This document shows, piece after piece, positions 9,103 to 18,848 of a stretch of DNA of 64,000 bases; position 1 is the stretch's first letter; every line of letters starts with the position of its first letter. Source of the stretch: [Eubacterium] yurii subsp. margaretiae ATCC 43715 (GTDB lineage Bacteria > Bacillota > Clostridia > Peptostreptococcales > Filifactoraceae); contig GL405246.1 in the NCBI GenBank assembly GCA_000146855.1, positions 2,157,162-2,221,161 of the forward strand, read 5' to 3'. The notes below the pieces were generated by a model. That model was not told where the DNA came from. It saw only the letters and a list, made by a program, of their open reading frames with translations, and made no database searches. The position numbers and the translations under genes were made by a program.

Positions 9103-9645
9103 ATGGAAATTTTCGTGGTAACTCTAATCGCTTTGGTCATTATCACAGCAGTGTATTTTATGATGTGCGAAAACAGATTTGTATCTTTGGAAGAACTGGT
9201 AAAAAATGCGTGGAGCAATATAGACATGGTACAGGAAAACAGATATGATACTCTTATTGAACTGTACAAGATAGTAGTGTCTTATGCTGAACACGAAAGA
9301 AACACATTGAATGAAATAGTAAGAAACAGAGGATTAAAATCAAACGAAGAAACTATAAACAACTTAGTTGCCAATGTATACGCTGTAGCTGAGGCATATC
9401 CTGAACTCAAGGCTGACACTATATACAACAACCTTGTGGAAAAATTGACTGAACTCAACGCTCAAACTAAGTTTGCAAAATTGGTGTATAATGACGCCAT
9501 AACTAAGTTTAACCGATTAGTTAAGATGTTCCCTTCAAGTTTTGTAGCATCTATGTTCAAGCATGAAGAGAAAGAATATCTTACAGTAGATGCACAGAAA
9601 AAACAAATGCCTAATTTTGACAGTATAAGAGATGGTAAATGGTGA
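9103..9645 (+). CDS. LemA family membrane protein
   Basis: 180 residues. One N-terminal membrane helix (residues 2-20) is followed by a helical LemA-type domain with the family segment NAWSNIDMVQENRYDTLIEL at about residues 38-57. The biochemical role of LemA proteins is unresolved; in many bacteria they are paired with a TPM- or DUF2207-domain membrane protein, as here. The ATG at 9103 has GGAGG 6 nt upstream. The stop codon lies within a few bases of the DUF2207 gene start, so the two are probably co-transcribed and translationally coupled. Confidence 0.85.
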   Translation: MEIFVVTLIALVIITAVYFMMCENRFVSLEELVKNAWSNIDMVQENRYDTLIELYKIVVSYAEHERNTLNEIVRNRGLKSNEETINNLVANVYAVAEAYPELKADTIYNNLVEKLTELNAQTKFAKLVYNDAITKFNRLVKMFPSSFVASMFKHEEKEYLTVDAQKKQMPNFDSIRDGKW

Positions 9646-9649
9646 TTTT

Positions 9650-11437
9650 ATGATAAAAAAAGTAGCGAAAATCATATTTTTAATACTTATTTTTCAATTA
9701 ACATCTATACTTCCGTCATACGCTTCTGAAAGCTATATCCAGTCTATAAATACAACAGCAGTGATACTGCCTGGCGGTGATATGAATGTCACTCAAATAT
9801 GGAATACAGTCAGCGAAGAGGGGAGCGAATGGTTCATCCCTGTTAACAACCTAAATCACATGGAGCTTGAAAACTTCAAAGTGTATGAGATGATTTATGA
9901 CAAAGCTTATCCATATATGTTTACGTCCACTTGGGACAGTAGCGACTCTTTGCAAGCAAAGGCATATAAATATACTGATTACTACAATCCCAAGACGAAT
10001 ACGAGGGAACTTTGTTTTGGCAAGGGAGATTATGGTCCCAAGACTTTCAAACTGACATGGACATACAAAAATGCCGTAGTCAGATATACTGACAATGTCA
10101 ACGGATTTCATATCAACTTTATAAACAAGGCTATGAATGTTCCTATTTACAATGCCACTCTCAAGATATATGTATCCGACGGCAAAAAGGGATTTAAGAG
10201 CCTTAATTCTGACAATGTACAGATGTGGTCTTTTGGCTACGAGGGAAGGATAAATATATCTAGGGGTAATTCAATCTTAGCCGAAGCAGACAAAGCGCTA
10301 GATAGGAAAAACGGATTTATGTCCGTTCTTGCAAGGCTGGACTCAAGCCTTATATCGCCTGAAACTATGTCAAGCATCAGCTTTAATAAGCAAAAGGACA
10401 TAGCTTTTAAAAATTCTTCCTATGTGAAGAATATATTCCAAAAAATTCATGCCTTTTTTATATTACAATTTTTTATAATTATCAGAATTTTCTTATTTAT
10501 AATAAGCAGATTCAAGACTAGGATACCTGTATTAAAAAGATTTTTCATATATAGAAACACATTCAAATACATTAAGAGAGATAATGAGCTTAGAAAAAAA
10601 GTCATCACTAAATCAATTGAAGAGATTAAGAAGACAAAATACAAAAGAGATATTCCACTTAACGGAAATTTGCTTATGATACAGGGTATGCTGGAGCTTT
10701 CACAGTTTGAAAACTTTGAGAGGACAAGTCTAATTGATGCACTTATACTGCGTCTACTCAAAAAAAACTTCATCCGTATCAGCGAAGGCTCGCCTTATGA
10801 GGGGATGGCTCCGGTAATAACATTTACCAAACAATTTGAAAATGACGATCCTGATGACGTGATGTCAAGGATAGTTTCCACCTATTATGATAGCAGAGAT
10901 GTACAAAATAAGCTGTATTTTTCTGATATTACAAATAGAAAGAGCCTTATAAAAAAAGAAATAAGGAAGATTTTGAAGTATGACGACTTGGTTGCATCAC
11001 TTAGATTGTTGAAAGAACAAGGCTATGTCTATTGGAACAGCAGTTGGGATGCAACAGCATCTGTATACATCTCTGACAAGGGCATGGAAGCGCTAAAAGA
11101 CATATACGGACTGTATAACTATCTGAAAGACTTCACCATCGTTGACGAAAGAGATTTTGACGATGTTGGCCTTTGGGATGAATATCTGATAATGTCATCA
11201 CTTTTCGGCATAAGTTTGAAACTTTCTAAGGAACTTTATGATATAAATCCTGACTACAGATTTGCAAACTGCGGGTTTTTCCCTGAAGACTACGTCATAT
11301 TCTCATTTGGCTACTCAAGATATTCATACTATCCGTACAACCCCGGAAATCCAGGATTTGGCGGAGAAGGTGGCTCTTCATCGTTTGGTGGTGGAGCCGG
11401 AGCAAGCGGTGCAGGATTTGGCGGAGGAAGCAGATAA
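9650..11437 (+). CDS. DUF2207 domain-containing membrane protein
   Basis: 595 residues from the start chosen here. A signal peptide (residues 1-26, ending SYA) leads into the extracellular DUF2207 domain (NTTAVILPGGDMNVTQIW onwards). A single membrane helix follows near residues 260-285, then a Lys/Arg-rich cytoplasmic part, and a C-terminal glycine tail containing GGSSSFGGGAGASGAGFGGG. Such Gly-rich tails are typical of the family. An in-frame ATG at 9632 overlaps lemA; the ATG at 9650 is preferred because the signal peptide then starts at residue 1. Function unknown; presumably it works with the LemA partner at the membrane. mnmE follows after 12 bp. Confidence 0.8.
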   Translation: MIKKVAKIIFLILIFQLTSILPSYASESYIQSINTTAVILPGGDMNVTQIWNTVSEEGSEWFIPVNNLNHMELENFKVYEMIYDKAYPYMFTSTWDSSDSLQAKAYKYTDYYNPKTNTRELCFGKGDYGPKTFKLTWTYKNAVVRYTDNVNGFHINFINKAMNVPIYNATLKIYVSDGKKGFKSLNSDNVQMWSFGYEGRINISRGNSILAEADKALDRKNGFMSVLARLDSSLISPETMSSISFNKQKDIAFKNSSYVKNIFQKIHAFFILQFFIIIRIFLFIISRFKTRIPVLKRFFIYRNTFKYIKRDNELRKKVITKSIEEIKKTKYKRDIPLNGNLLMIQGMLELSQFENFERTSLIDALILRLLKKNFIRISEGSPYEGMAPVITFTKQFENDDPDDVMSRIVSTYYDSRDVQNKLYFSDITNRKSLIKKEIRKILKYDDLVASLRLLKEQGYVYWNSSWDATASVYISDKGMEALKDIYGLYNYLKDFTIVDERDFDDVGLWDEYLIMSSLFGISLKLSKELYDINPDYRFANCGFFPEDYVIFSFGYSRYSYYPYNPGNPGFGGEGGSSSFGGGAGASGAGFGGGSR

Positions 11438-11449
11438 AAAAGGAGAACT

Positions 11450-12823
11450 ATGTACGACAATGAAACAATAGTAGCACCTGCTACATCTACAGGAAGATCA
11501 AGTGTGAATATAATAAGACTTAGCGGTGACAAGTCCCTTGCCGTCGCTGAGTCAATATTCATGCCCAAAAAATATAAGATTTCTGAAAATCCTAGAAGGA
11601 TGATATACGGTCATATCCTAGATGGTGACAAAATCATTGACGAAGTTATGGTATGTTATATGAGAGCGCCCCACTCTTTCACCTGTGAGGACGTGGTGGA
11701 AATAAACTGTCATGGCGGTAGTAAGAGCCTTGAAGAAATTATGTCGCTGATATTAACAAAGGGAGTGCGACTGGCACAAAACGGCGAATTTACCAAAAGA
11801 GCCTTTCTAAACGGCAGGATAGATCTGTCTCAAGCAGAGGCTGTAATAGATGTAATAAATGCAAAGTCTACCAAATCTTTTGAAAACGCACAAAGACAAC
11901 TGCAAGGGCGACTATCAGGAAGAATAGAAAAAATCGACGAACGCTTGAAAAAATCAATAGCACAAATAACTGTAGCCATTGATTTCCCTGAAGAGGACAT
12001 ACCTGAAGTCACTTACGAAGAATTGATAAGCAACGTAGATATATCAATAGATGAGCTAAATACTCTCAAGGATACCTATAAGAACGGCAAGGTCATATCT
12101 GACGGCATAAGCATAGCTATAATAGGCAGACCTAATGTCGGCAAGTCATCTCTTCTCAATGAACTGCTCGAAGAAAATCGTGCCATTGTAACAGACATTG
12201 CAGGTACAACTAGGGATATAATCACTGAAAGTCTAAGCATCAACGGTATAAGTGTCAATCTAATAGACACTGCCGGCATAAGGGAAACTCAGGACGTAGT
12301 TGAAAAAATTGGTGTGGAACGCTCCATGTCTTCCATAGAAAATGCGGATATAATACTGCTAGTACTGGACACTTCGGACAAATTAAACGCAGAAGATAAG
12401 GAGTTGATGGAAAAACTAAGGGACAGACATTATTTGATACTTCTTAATAAGTCAGACCTTCAAAGCAATTTAGACATCAATGACCTACCGGATTTCATAG
12501 ACAGAGAAAATATAATAAATATCTCAACTCTTGATAAGAGAGGCATAGAAGAACTCAAGGAAAATATATACACAAAGGCTGTAAGTTTCGATGATGACAG
12601 TATTAATAACATAATGATTACAAATTCAAGACATTATGCTCTAATTGAAAATGCTATAAATTCGTTGAAAGATGCAAGGCAGTCGCTACTTGACAATGTG
12701 GAACTGGATATTCTTGAGATTGACTTTCTCAATGCTGTAGACTATCTGGGTCAAATCACAGGTCTGTCTGTAAGCGAGAGCCTTTTGGACACGATATTTT
12801 CCAAATTCTGTATTGGAAAATAG
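11450..12823 (+). CDS. mnmE: tRNA modification GTPase MnmE
   Basis: With MnmG this enzyme makes the cmnm5 group on U34 of certain tRNAs; cytoplasmic. 457 residues, normal length. The N-terminal folate-binding domain starts DNETIVAPATSTGRSSVNII. The inserted G domain has GRPNVGKSS near residue 225 and DTAG near residue 272. The C-terminus ends FCIGK, with the functional Cys. AAGGAG precedes the ATG. It follows the lemA/DUF2207 pair closely and is not next to mnmG or jag/yidC, its usual neighbours in many Firmicutes. Confidence 0.96.
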   Translation: MYDNETIVAPATSTGRSSVNIIRLSGDKSLAVAESIFMPKKYKISENPRRMIYGHILDGDKIIDEVMVCYMRAPHSFTCEDVVEINCHGGSKSLEEIMSLILTKGVRLAQNGEFTKRAFLNGRIDLSQAEAVIDVINAKSTKSFENAQRQLQGRLSGRIEKIDERLKKSIAQITVAIDFPEEDIPEVTYEELISNVDISIDELNTLKDTYKNGKVISDGISIAIIGRPNVGKSSLLNELLEENRAIVTDIAGTTRDIITESLSINGISVNLIDTAGIRETQDVVEKIGVERSMSSIENADIILLVLDTSDKLNAEDKELMEKLRDRHYLILLNKSDLQSNLDINDLPDFIDRENIINISTLDKRGIEELKENIYTKAVSFDDDSINNIMITNSRHYALIENAINSLKDARQSLLDNVELDILEIDFLNAVDYLGQITGLSVSESLLDTIFSKFCIGK

Positions 12824-12906
12824 ATATTAAACTAAATAGTTGAATAAAAAATATTATATAATATCCATATATTTAAAGAAAATTAATATTTAGCAAGGAG
12901 AATTTT

Positions 12907-13719
12907 ATGAAATACTCAGATTTTTTGAAAAATATAAGAGAAAAATCTCCTATCATTCACCACATCACCAACTATGTTACAGTAAATGACTGCGCCAATG
13001 TAACTTTGGCAATAGGAGCTTCTCCTATTATGACGGCAAATGATGATGAATTTGAGGATATAGCAAATATCTCATCTGCCTTGGTGCTAAACATAGGTAC
13101 CATGGACAAAACTGACATATACGAAAAAGCTGTAAGAACGGCAAATACTAAAAATGTACCTGTAGTCTTTGACCCTGTTGGAGTTGGAGCAAGCAAGGCG
13201 AGAAATAAGGTCGTGCACAAACTGCTTACAAATAGTAAATTTGCCGTAATAAAGGGCAATGTATCAGAGATTATGTCTATAGACGGCATAGTCGCAAGTA
13301 CCAAGGGAGTAGACGCATCAGAAGAAGACAAGAATATGGAAATAAATCATATTGCTAAAATATGTAAAAATATATCTGAAAAATACGACAGCGTAGTGAC
13401 TGCTACAGGTAAAAATGACATCATAGTATACAAAAATGATACCTATGTTGTAAAAAATGGAGTTGCCTACATGTCCAAGATAACAGGCACAGGTTGTATG
13501 AGTGCATCAGTAACTGCATCCTTTTTAGCCGCAAACAAGGATGACATCTTGCTATCTACAGTATACGCCATAGCCACTATGGGTGTAGCAGGAGAGATGG
13601 CTTATGAAAGGACTAAAGATCTGGGCAGCGGCTCTTTCAGAGTGGCTCTTATAGATGAGATAAGCATGATGAATGAAGAGCAATTTGAAAAATATGCAAA
13701 GATAGAAAAAATTTCATAA
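12907..13719 (+). CDS. thiM: Hydroxyethylthiazole kinase
   Basis: Phosphorylates 4-methyl-5-(2-hydroxyethyl)thiazole in thiamine salvage. 270 residues, usual length. Family landmarks are HHITNYVTVNDCAN at residues 19-32, ASPIM, VFDPVGVGASKAR near residue 94, and the catalytic GTGCM motif near residue 197. AAGGAG is 7 nt upstream of the ATG. It stands alone: no thiE, thiD or thiamine transporter adjacent, and the 83-bp upstream gap is too short for a TPP riboswitch with its own promoter. Confidence 0.95.
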   Translation: MKYSDFLKNIREKSPIIHHITNYVTVNDCANVTLAIGASPIMTANDDEFEDIANISSALVLNIGTMDKTDIYEKAVRTANTKNVPVVFDPVGVGASKARNKVVHKLLTNSKFAVIKGNVSEIMSIDGIVASTKGVDASEEDKNMEINHIAKICKNISEKYDSVVTATGKNDIIVYKNDTYVVKNGVAYMSKITGTGCMSASVTASFLAANKDDILLSTVYAIATMGVAGEMAYERTKDLGSGSFRVALIDEISMMNEEQFEKYAKIEKIS

Positions 13720-13873
13720 TAATATTAAACTCCATCTGTAATATCACACATTTATCTCATAATCTCATTGAAAAATCGACTTTACAGTTATTTTAAATAA
13801 GATTTCCAGTCATTTGTATGATTATGGATGCAATTTTAGTATAAATCACAAATAAGATAATATTGGAGGACCT

Positions 13874-15289
13874 ATGAAGAACAAATTTCCGATAATATTG
13901 CTTATACTGTTCACCATATTTGCCATAGTCAAGATAGCTTTTACAAACAGCATGATATATATGGAAAAAAAGGACTATACGACCTTTGAACAGACTATAG
14001 GCGAGCTTAAATATTCGCTTGATAATGGTGAATTGGACAGTCTTAAATCAAAGTACATGGATATTCTCTTCCAAATAAACAGTTTGAACGTAAAACAGGC
14101 TGGAGATTCTTCCGAAAACAATCCGGAAACTAAGAATATCTACGGAAACGAAAATTTAAAAGCAAAATTATTGGATTTTAACACAAATTTGAATAAATAT
14201 AGCGAAAAATACCTTGTGGAGCAAGAAATAATAAAGGACGAAAAAGCTGATGAAAACAAGGAAAAAACTGTAGAAGACGCATATCTAGACTCTCACGAAG
14301 CTACAAAAATAATAGTATTTGACAAGCAAAAACAACAAATTCAAGATGAGCAGATGGCATTGCTCAAAGAGATACTCGGAGCTGAAGACTATTCAGAGCT
14401 TGAAATTACAATAAAATCTATGAATACTCAGCAAAAGTATCTAAATGCACAGGTACATCAGAAAATCCTGTCAATACTTCTCAAATATCAGGAATTGGAC
14501 GCATATCTCATACTCGGACAGCTATGCGGAAGATTTGAGATTATGGCATACTACGAGCCTGAAAACGGAGTAATAGTAAAAAAGAGCCTGAAAGGTCTGA
14601 GAACTTCTACTATAACTGCAACTCAGGAAAAAAAATACAAAAATCTTGTAAATATGCAGACTCTTCTACTGGATGTTGTATATCCTAAATATTTCAAAGG
14701 CTTCTTCATTTTTTCAGACGGAGAAAAAGGTCTCTTAGCTTATGCCAGCGACTTCCAAAACAACAAACGTGGATATCTAGGAATTGACGAAAAAGACTTT
14801 GGCGCTGAGATTTCAAACGACTTTGAAAAAACCAGATTCTATCACAGCGTAGTCAATGAGCTTTCAAGGGTAATATTGCTGGGCAACTCACAAATCGACT
14901 ATACAAAAGGCTATACCGTATCTGATATAGACGACTTTGAAACTATCAAAAATCTTTCCAAAAAAGACTCATATCTCTTGCAGTTCTACTCAAGATTTTG
15001 GAATGACATAATGTATCAGGACGACAAACTATCCAACAGCAGTGACACCAAAGAAAATGCAAATAAGTATTTTTTCCTTAGACATAAATCACAGTTTTTG
15101 AGCGAATATGTGTCGCAAGATCCGTTTAGGGATATAATTGAGTCGATGACAAGATTTTTACTTGAGAAAAAACCTATAGAAAATCAGACTAAATTTGATA
15201 AGATAAGATTTTTCTATGAGTTTTCAGAGATTTTCGACATAGCTCAAAGGATACAACTGAACATAAAAAATTTAGAAGGAATGAAATAA
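13874..15289 (+). CDS. Membrane-anchored protein resembling a zinc peptidase that has lost HExxH
   Basis: 471 residues with an N-terminal membrane anchor (residues 4-24) and an otherwise extracytoplasmic body. Residues about 75-135 are low-complexity and charged. The C-terminal third follows the layout I know from Firmicute putative zinc metallopeptidases: a helix normally carrying HExxH, then a segment like FLSEYVSQDPFRDIIESMTR and a final KIRFFYEFSEIFDI segment. Here the HExxH position reads NELSR (residues about 330-334), so the zinc ligands appear lost. The family assignment is inference from motif memory. GGAGG-like site at 13865. The stop codon overlaps the polA start (TAATG). Confidence 0.6.
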   Translation: MKNKFPIILLILFTIFAIVKIAFTNSMIYMEKKDYTTFEQTIGELKYSLDNGELDSLKSKYMDILFQINSLNVKQAGDSSENNPETKNIYGNENLKAKLLDFNTNLNKYSEKYLVEQEIIKDEKADENKEKTVEDAYLDSHEATKIIVFDKQKQQIQDEQMALLKEILGAEDYSELEITIKSMNTQQKYLNAQVHQKILSILLKYQELDAYLILGQLCGRFEIMAYYEPENGVIVKKSLKGLRTSTITATQEKKYKNLVNMQTLLLDVVYPKYFKGFFIFSDGEKGLLAYASDFQNNKRGYLGIDEKDFGAEISNDFEKTRFYHSVVNELSRVILLGNSQIDYTKGYTVSDIDDFETIKNLSKKDSYLLQFYSRFWNDIMYQDDKLSNSSDTKENANKYFFLRHKSQFLSEYVSQDPFRDIIESMTRFLLEKKPIENQTKFDKIRFFYEFSEIFDIAQRIQLNIKNLEGMK

Positions 15290-17940
15290 TGGAAAAAAGG
15301 TTGATTATTATAGACGGCAACTCGCTGATTAACAGAGCTTTTTACGCAGTACCTCCGCTTACTGATAAAAACGGCATGCACACCAACGCCATATACGGTT
15401 TTGCCAACATACTTTTCAAAATAATATCTGAGTATTCCCCTACTCATATGGGGGTGGCATTTGACCTAAAAGCCCCTACTTTCCGCCATAAGATGTATGC
15501 AGATTATAAGGGTACTCGTAAAGGCATGCCTGAAGAGCTTGCTGAACAACTTGCACCGCTTAAAGAAATGCTCGGCTATTTCAATATCACCAAAATGGAG
15601 CTTGCAGGCTATGAGGCTGATGACATCATAGGCACAGTGTCTAAGCATTTTGAAAAAGAAGACATAGAAACACTTATAATCACAGGTGACAGAGACTCTT
15701 TCCAACTTGCATCTGATAAGATAAAGATACTTTTCACCAAAAAAGGAGTAAGTGAACTGGAAATAGTGGATAAACAGGTGATGATGAACAACTACGGCAT
15801 CACTCCTACGCAGTTTATAGATCTCAAAGCCTTGATGGGTGATACTTCCGACAATATCAAGGGAGTAGCCGGTATAGGTGAAAAGACAGGGCTCAAATTA
15901 ATCAAGGAGTATAAGAACATAGAAAATCTCTACGAGCATATCGACGAGATAAAGGGAAGTACCAAGACTAAGCTTGAAAATGACAAGGAGTCTGCATATC
16001 TCAGCAAACAGCTTGCCACTATAAATATCAATATTCCTGTTGAAATTGAAAGCGATGAATTTTTACTCAAAGACTTTGACAACTACAAACTAAACGAGTT
16101 TTTTATAGAGCATAATATGATGTCGCTTGTCAAAAAACTCAAGAATTTTTCAAATAGCGATGAGCAAAATTCAGGCAGTGAAGGTGAAAATTCTGCAAAA
16201 TCAGAAAAAATAATAGACTACTCCACAGATGTGGATGAGTTTTTACAAGATAAGCATACAAGAATAGCGATAAAAATCGTAAGGGAAAATTACCTTGTTG
16301 ACATACCGGCAATACTCAGCGTATGTATGCTTTCAAATGGTAAATTCTATGCCATTTCAGACTTTGAAAAGATAAAACATATACTTGAAGATGAAAATAT
16401 AGAAAAAATCGGCTATGACATCAAGGCTGAGTATCTATCACTCCTACCCTACGACATCAGTCTAAGAGGAATAAAATACGACCTTAAGATAGCAAAATAT
16501 CTCCTAAGCCCTGACAACAACAGCTATGATATATCAGAGATAGCTATGGAATACGGACTTTCTCATTTGCAATCTCACGAGGAATTTTTCGGCAAGGGAA
16601 AAAAAGAAAAGGTCATAAATCCTTTCACAAAAAAAGAGGTCGAAGAGTACTATATGAAGGTCTTGGACATAGTGGACTCATCTTATGACATAGTGATGAC
16701 TGCCATAAGAGACTCTGAAATGACAAAGCTGTTTGAAGACGTGGAAATTCCTCTTATCACAGTGCTTTCCGATATGGAATACATCGGAGTGGCTATAGAT
16801 AAAAAGGAACTTGAAAATCAAAAAATAGAGTTTGCACAGCATATACTAAGACTTGAAAGTGAAATATACGAACTTGCAGGAGAGGAATTTAACATCAACT
16901 CTCCAAAACAATTAGGCGTAATACTCTTTGAAAAGCTGAACCTTCCACCTGTAAAAAAGACAAAGACAGGCTACTCTACAGACGCTGCAGTCTTAGAAGA
17001 GCTCAGTGATATGCATGACATCATAGGTAAGATAATATCATACAGACAGTATACCAAGCTGCAATCTACCTATGTAGAGGGACTATTAAACATAATAAAT
17101 CCTAACACTGAGCGTATACACTCGTCATTTAACCAAACTATAGCTGCTACAGGCAGAATATCATCTACAGAACCTAATTTACAAAACATACCTGTAAGAC
17201 TTGAGATAGGTAGAAATCTGCGTAAGGCTTTCATAGCAAGACAAGGCTGTGTACTTGTAGACTCAGACTACTCTCAGATAGAGCTTAGAGTCTTGGCACA
17301 TATTTCTGATGAAGAAGCGTTGATACAAGCCTTTTCAAAAGATGCAGACATACACACTCAAACTGCCTCAGAAGTTTTCGGAGTGGATATATCAGAGGTA
17401 ACAAAGGAGCAAAGAGGTGCTGCAAAGGCAGTAAACTTTGGAATTGTCTACGGTATCTCAGATTTTGGACTTTCAAATAACCTGGGCATTACAAAGAAAA
17501 AGGCAGGACAATACATCAAAACCTACCTTGACAGATACAAAAACATCGAAAAATATATGCAGGATGTAGTAGCCTTTGGTGAAGAACATGGCTATGTGAC
17601 TACGATACTTGGAAGAAGACGCAGTATACCTCAACTTAAGCAAAAGAATATTATGATTAAAAATCTAGGCAAAAGACTCGCAATGAATACACCTATTCAG
17701 GGAAGTGCCGCAGACATAATAAAGATAGCCATGGTAAGAGTAAGCAATAGATTAAAAAGAGAAAATCTAAAGTCAAAACTCATACTTCAAGTGCACGATG
17801 AGCTTATAATAGAAGCTACAGCAGATGAACAGGACTATATAAAAGCCCTACTTCAAGAAGAGATGAGCAAGGCGTATGATATGAAGGTGGAGCTTAAAGT
17901 AGACATCAACGTGGGGAATTCGTGGTTTGACACAAAATAA
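15289..17940 (+). CDS. polA: DNA polymerase I
   Basis: Gap-filling and RNA-primer-removing polymerase; 883 residues. Residues 1-290 are the 5'-3' exonuclease (IIDGNSLINRAFYA, YEADDIIGT, TGDRDSFQL). The middle region aligns with the 3'-5' exonuclease but lacks the first catalytic DxE (it reads IAIKIV), so proofreading is probably absent, as in Bacillus and many other Firmicutes. The polymerase domain has motif A DSDYSQIELR, motif B RGAAKAVNFGIVYG and motif C VHDELI. Its ATG shares one base with the preceding stop codon, which suggests translational coupling with the upstream membrane protein. Confidence 0.96.
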   Translation: MEKRLIIIDGNSLINRAFYAVPPLTDKNGMHTNAIYGFANILFKIISEYSPTHMGVAFDLKAPTFRHKMYADYKGTRKGMPEELAEQLAPLKEMLGYFNITKMELAGYEADDIIGTVSKHFEKEDIETLIITGDRDSFQLASDKIKILFTKKGVSELEIVDKQVMMNNYGITPTQFIDLKALMGDTSDNIKGVAGIGEKTGLKLIKEYKNIENLYEHIDEIKGSTKTKLENDKESAYLSKQLATININIPVEIESDEFLLKDFDNYKLNEFFIEHNMMSLVKKLKNFSNSDEQNSGSEGENSAKSEKIIDYSTDVDEFLQDKHTRIAIKIVRENYLVDIPAILSVCMLSNGKFYAISDFEKIKHILEDENIEKIGYDIKAEYLSLLPYDISLRGIKYDLKIAKYLLSPDNNSYDISEIAMEYGLSHLQSHEEFFGKGKKEKVINPFTKKEVEEYYMKVLDIVDSSYDIVMTAIRDSEMTKLFEDVEIPLITVLSDMEYIGVAIDKKELENQKIEFAQHILRLESEIYELAGEEFNINSPKQLGVILFEKLNLPPVKKTKTGYSTDAAVLEELSDMHDIIGKIISYRQYTKLQSTYVEGLLNIINPNTERIHSSFNQTIAATGRISSTEPNLQNIPVRLEIGRNLRKAFIARQGCVLVDSDYSQIELRVLAHISDEEALIQAFSKDADIHTQTASEVFGVDISEVTKEQRGAAKAVNFGIVYGISDFGLSNNLGITKKKAGQYIKTYLDRYKNIEKYMQDVVAFGEEHGYVTTILGRRRSIPQLKQKNIMIKNLGKRLAMNTPIQGSAADIIKIAMVRVSNRLKRENLKSKLILQVHDELIIEATADEQDYIKALLQEEMSKAYDMKVELKVDINVGNSWFDTK

Positions 17941-18128
17941 TTATTTCTTATCTCAAGACTTTATATTTTGAAAAATAATATTCATACTATTAATTAATAA
18001 AACAATGGAAAACTTAATATGGCTTATTACTTTTATAATTGATAAGAAAAATTTAATAAAAGGCTGTTTGTATCCGATTAAAACAATGTAACAATTTATA
18101 CTAATTTTTTCAGGAGATTGGACTTACT

Positions 18129-18848
18129 ATGTTTTCTAAATTGCACCTACAAACCAAAATTTTAATAGTTTCCATGTTTCTTTTGCTTAGCAGTATGGGC
18201 GGACTGATACTTTCCGTTACTATAAATACTGTATTTCCAAAAAATGTGGCAATAGCCGAAAATAAGTCTCCTATTCAAGGGAAAAATCCAATATCCGAAA
18301 AGGCTGAAAAAAAGCAAGAAGATATGAAGGAAGACAAGCAAGAAGAAATACAAAAAGATATGGACAAAGATGTAGAAAAGGATAAGGCTCAAGATAAAAG
18401 TGAAGATGAAAAAGACAGTGTGAGCTATGTCGTAGGCAAGGACATACAAAAAGGAATATATAAGATATTTGCAACCGGTGATATGGGAACTTATAAAATC
18501 ACTGATAAGAAAAATCCGGATGCATCAGACATAATGTTTTTCAACTTCGCCTATGTATCTTTAAAGAACGGTCAGACCTTAACTCTTACAAGTTCCACTA
18601 TGGTAAGTGAAGCTAATCTTACCCCATATAGCGATAAGGATTATGTTGACGGTCAATACAAGGTAGGATATGACATCAAAGCCGGAACATATAATATAAA
18701 ACCTTTATCCGGAGTAGGTAAAATAGAGATACATTCCAATTTAAGCAAAAGTGAGCCTGATGTGATAAAATATGTTGAAGCTCCAACAACAATTAAATTG
18801 AAAAATAAGCAATATATCACAATCACAAACGTGGAGATGAACAGATGA
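18129..18848 (+). CDS. Secreted or membrane-anchored protein with two VGxDIxxGxY repeats
   Basis: 239 residues. An N-terminal hydrophobic helix (about residues 10-32) is followed by a very Lys/Glu/Asp-rich, probably coiled or extended linker (about 40-95). Two copies of an approximately 65-residue beta-rich module follow, each opening with a VGKDIQKGIYKI / VGYDIKAGTYNI motif and closing with a LKNGQTLTL / LKNKQYITI motif. This module occurs in repeats in surface proteins of Gram-positive bacteria; its ligand is unknown to me. The gene overlaps the hemW start by 4 bp (ATGA). Confidence 0.65.
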   Translation: MFSKLHLQTKILIVSMFLLLSSMGGLILSVTINTVFPKNVAIAENKSPIQGKNPISEKAEKKQEDMKEDKQEEIQKDMDKDVEKDKAQDKSEDEKDSVSYVVGKDIQKGIYKIFATGDMGTYKITDKKNPDASDIMFFNFAYVSLKNGQTLTLTSSTMVSEANLTPYSDKDYVDGQYKVGYDIKAGTYNIKPLSGVGKIEIHSNLSKSEPDVIKYVEAPTTIKLKNKQYITITNVEMNR

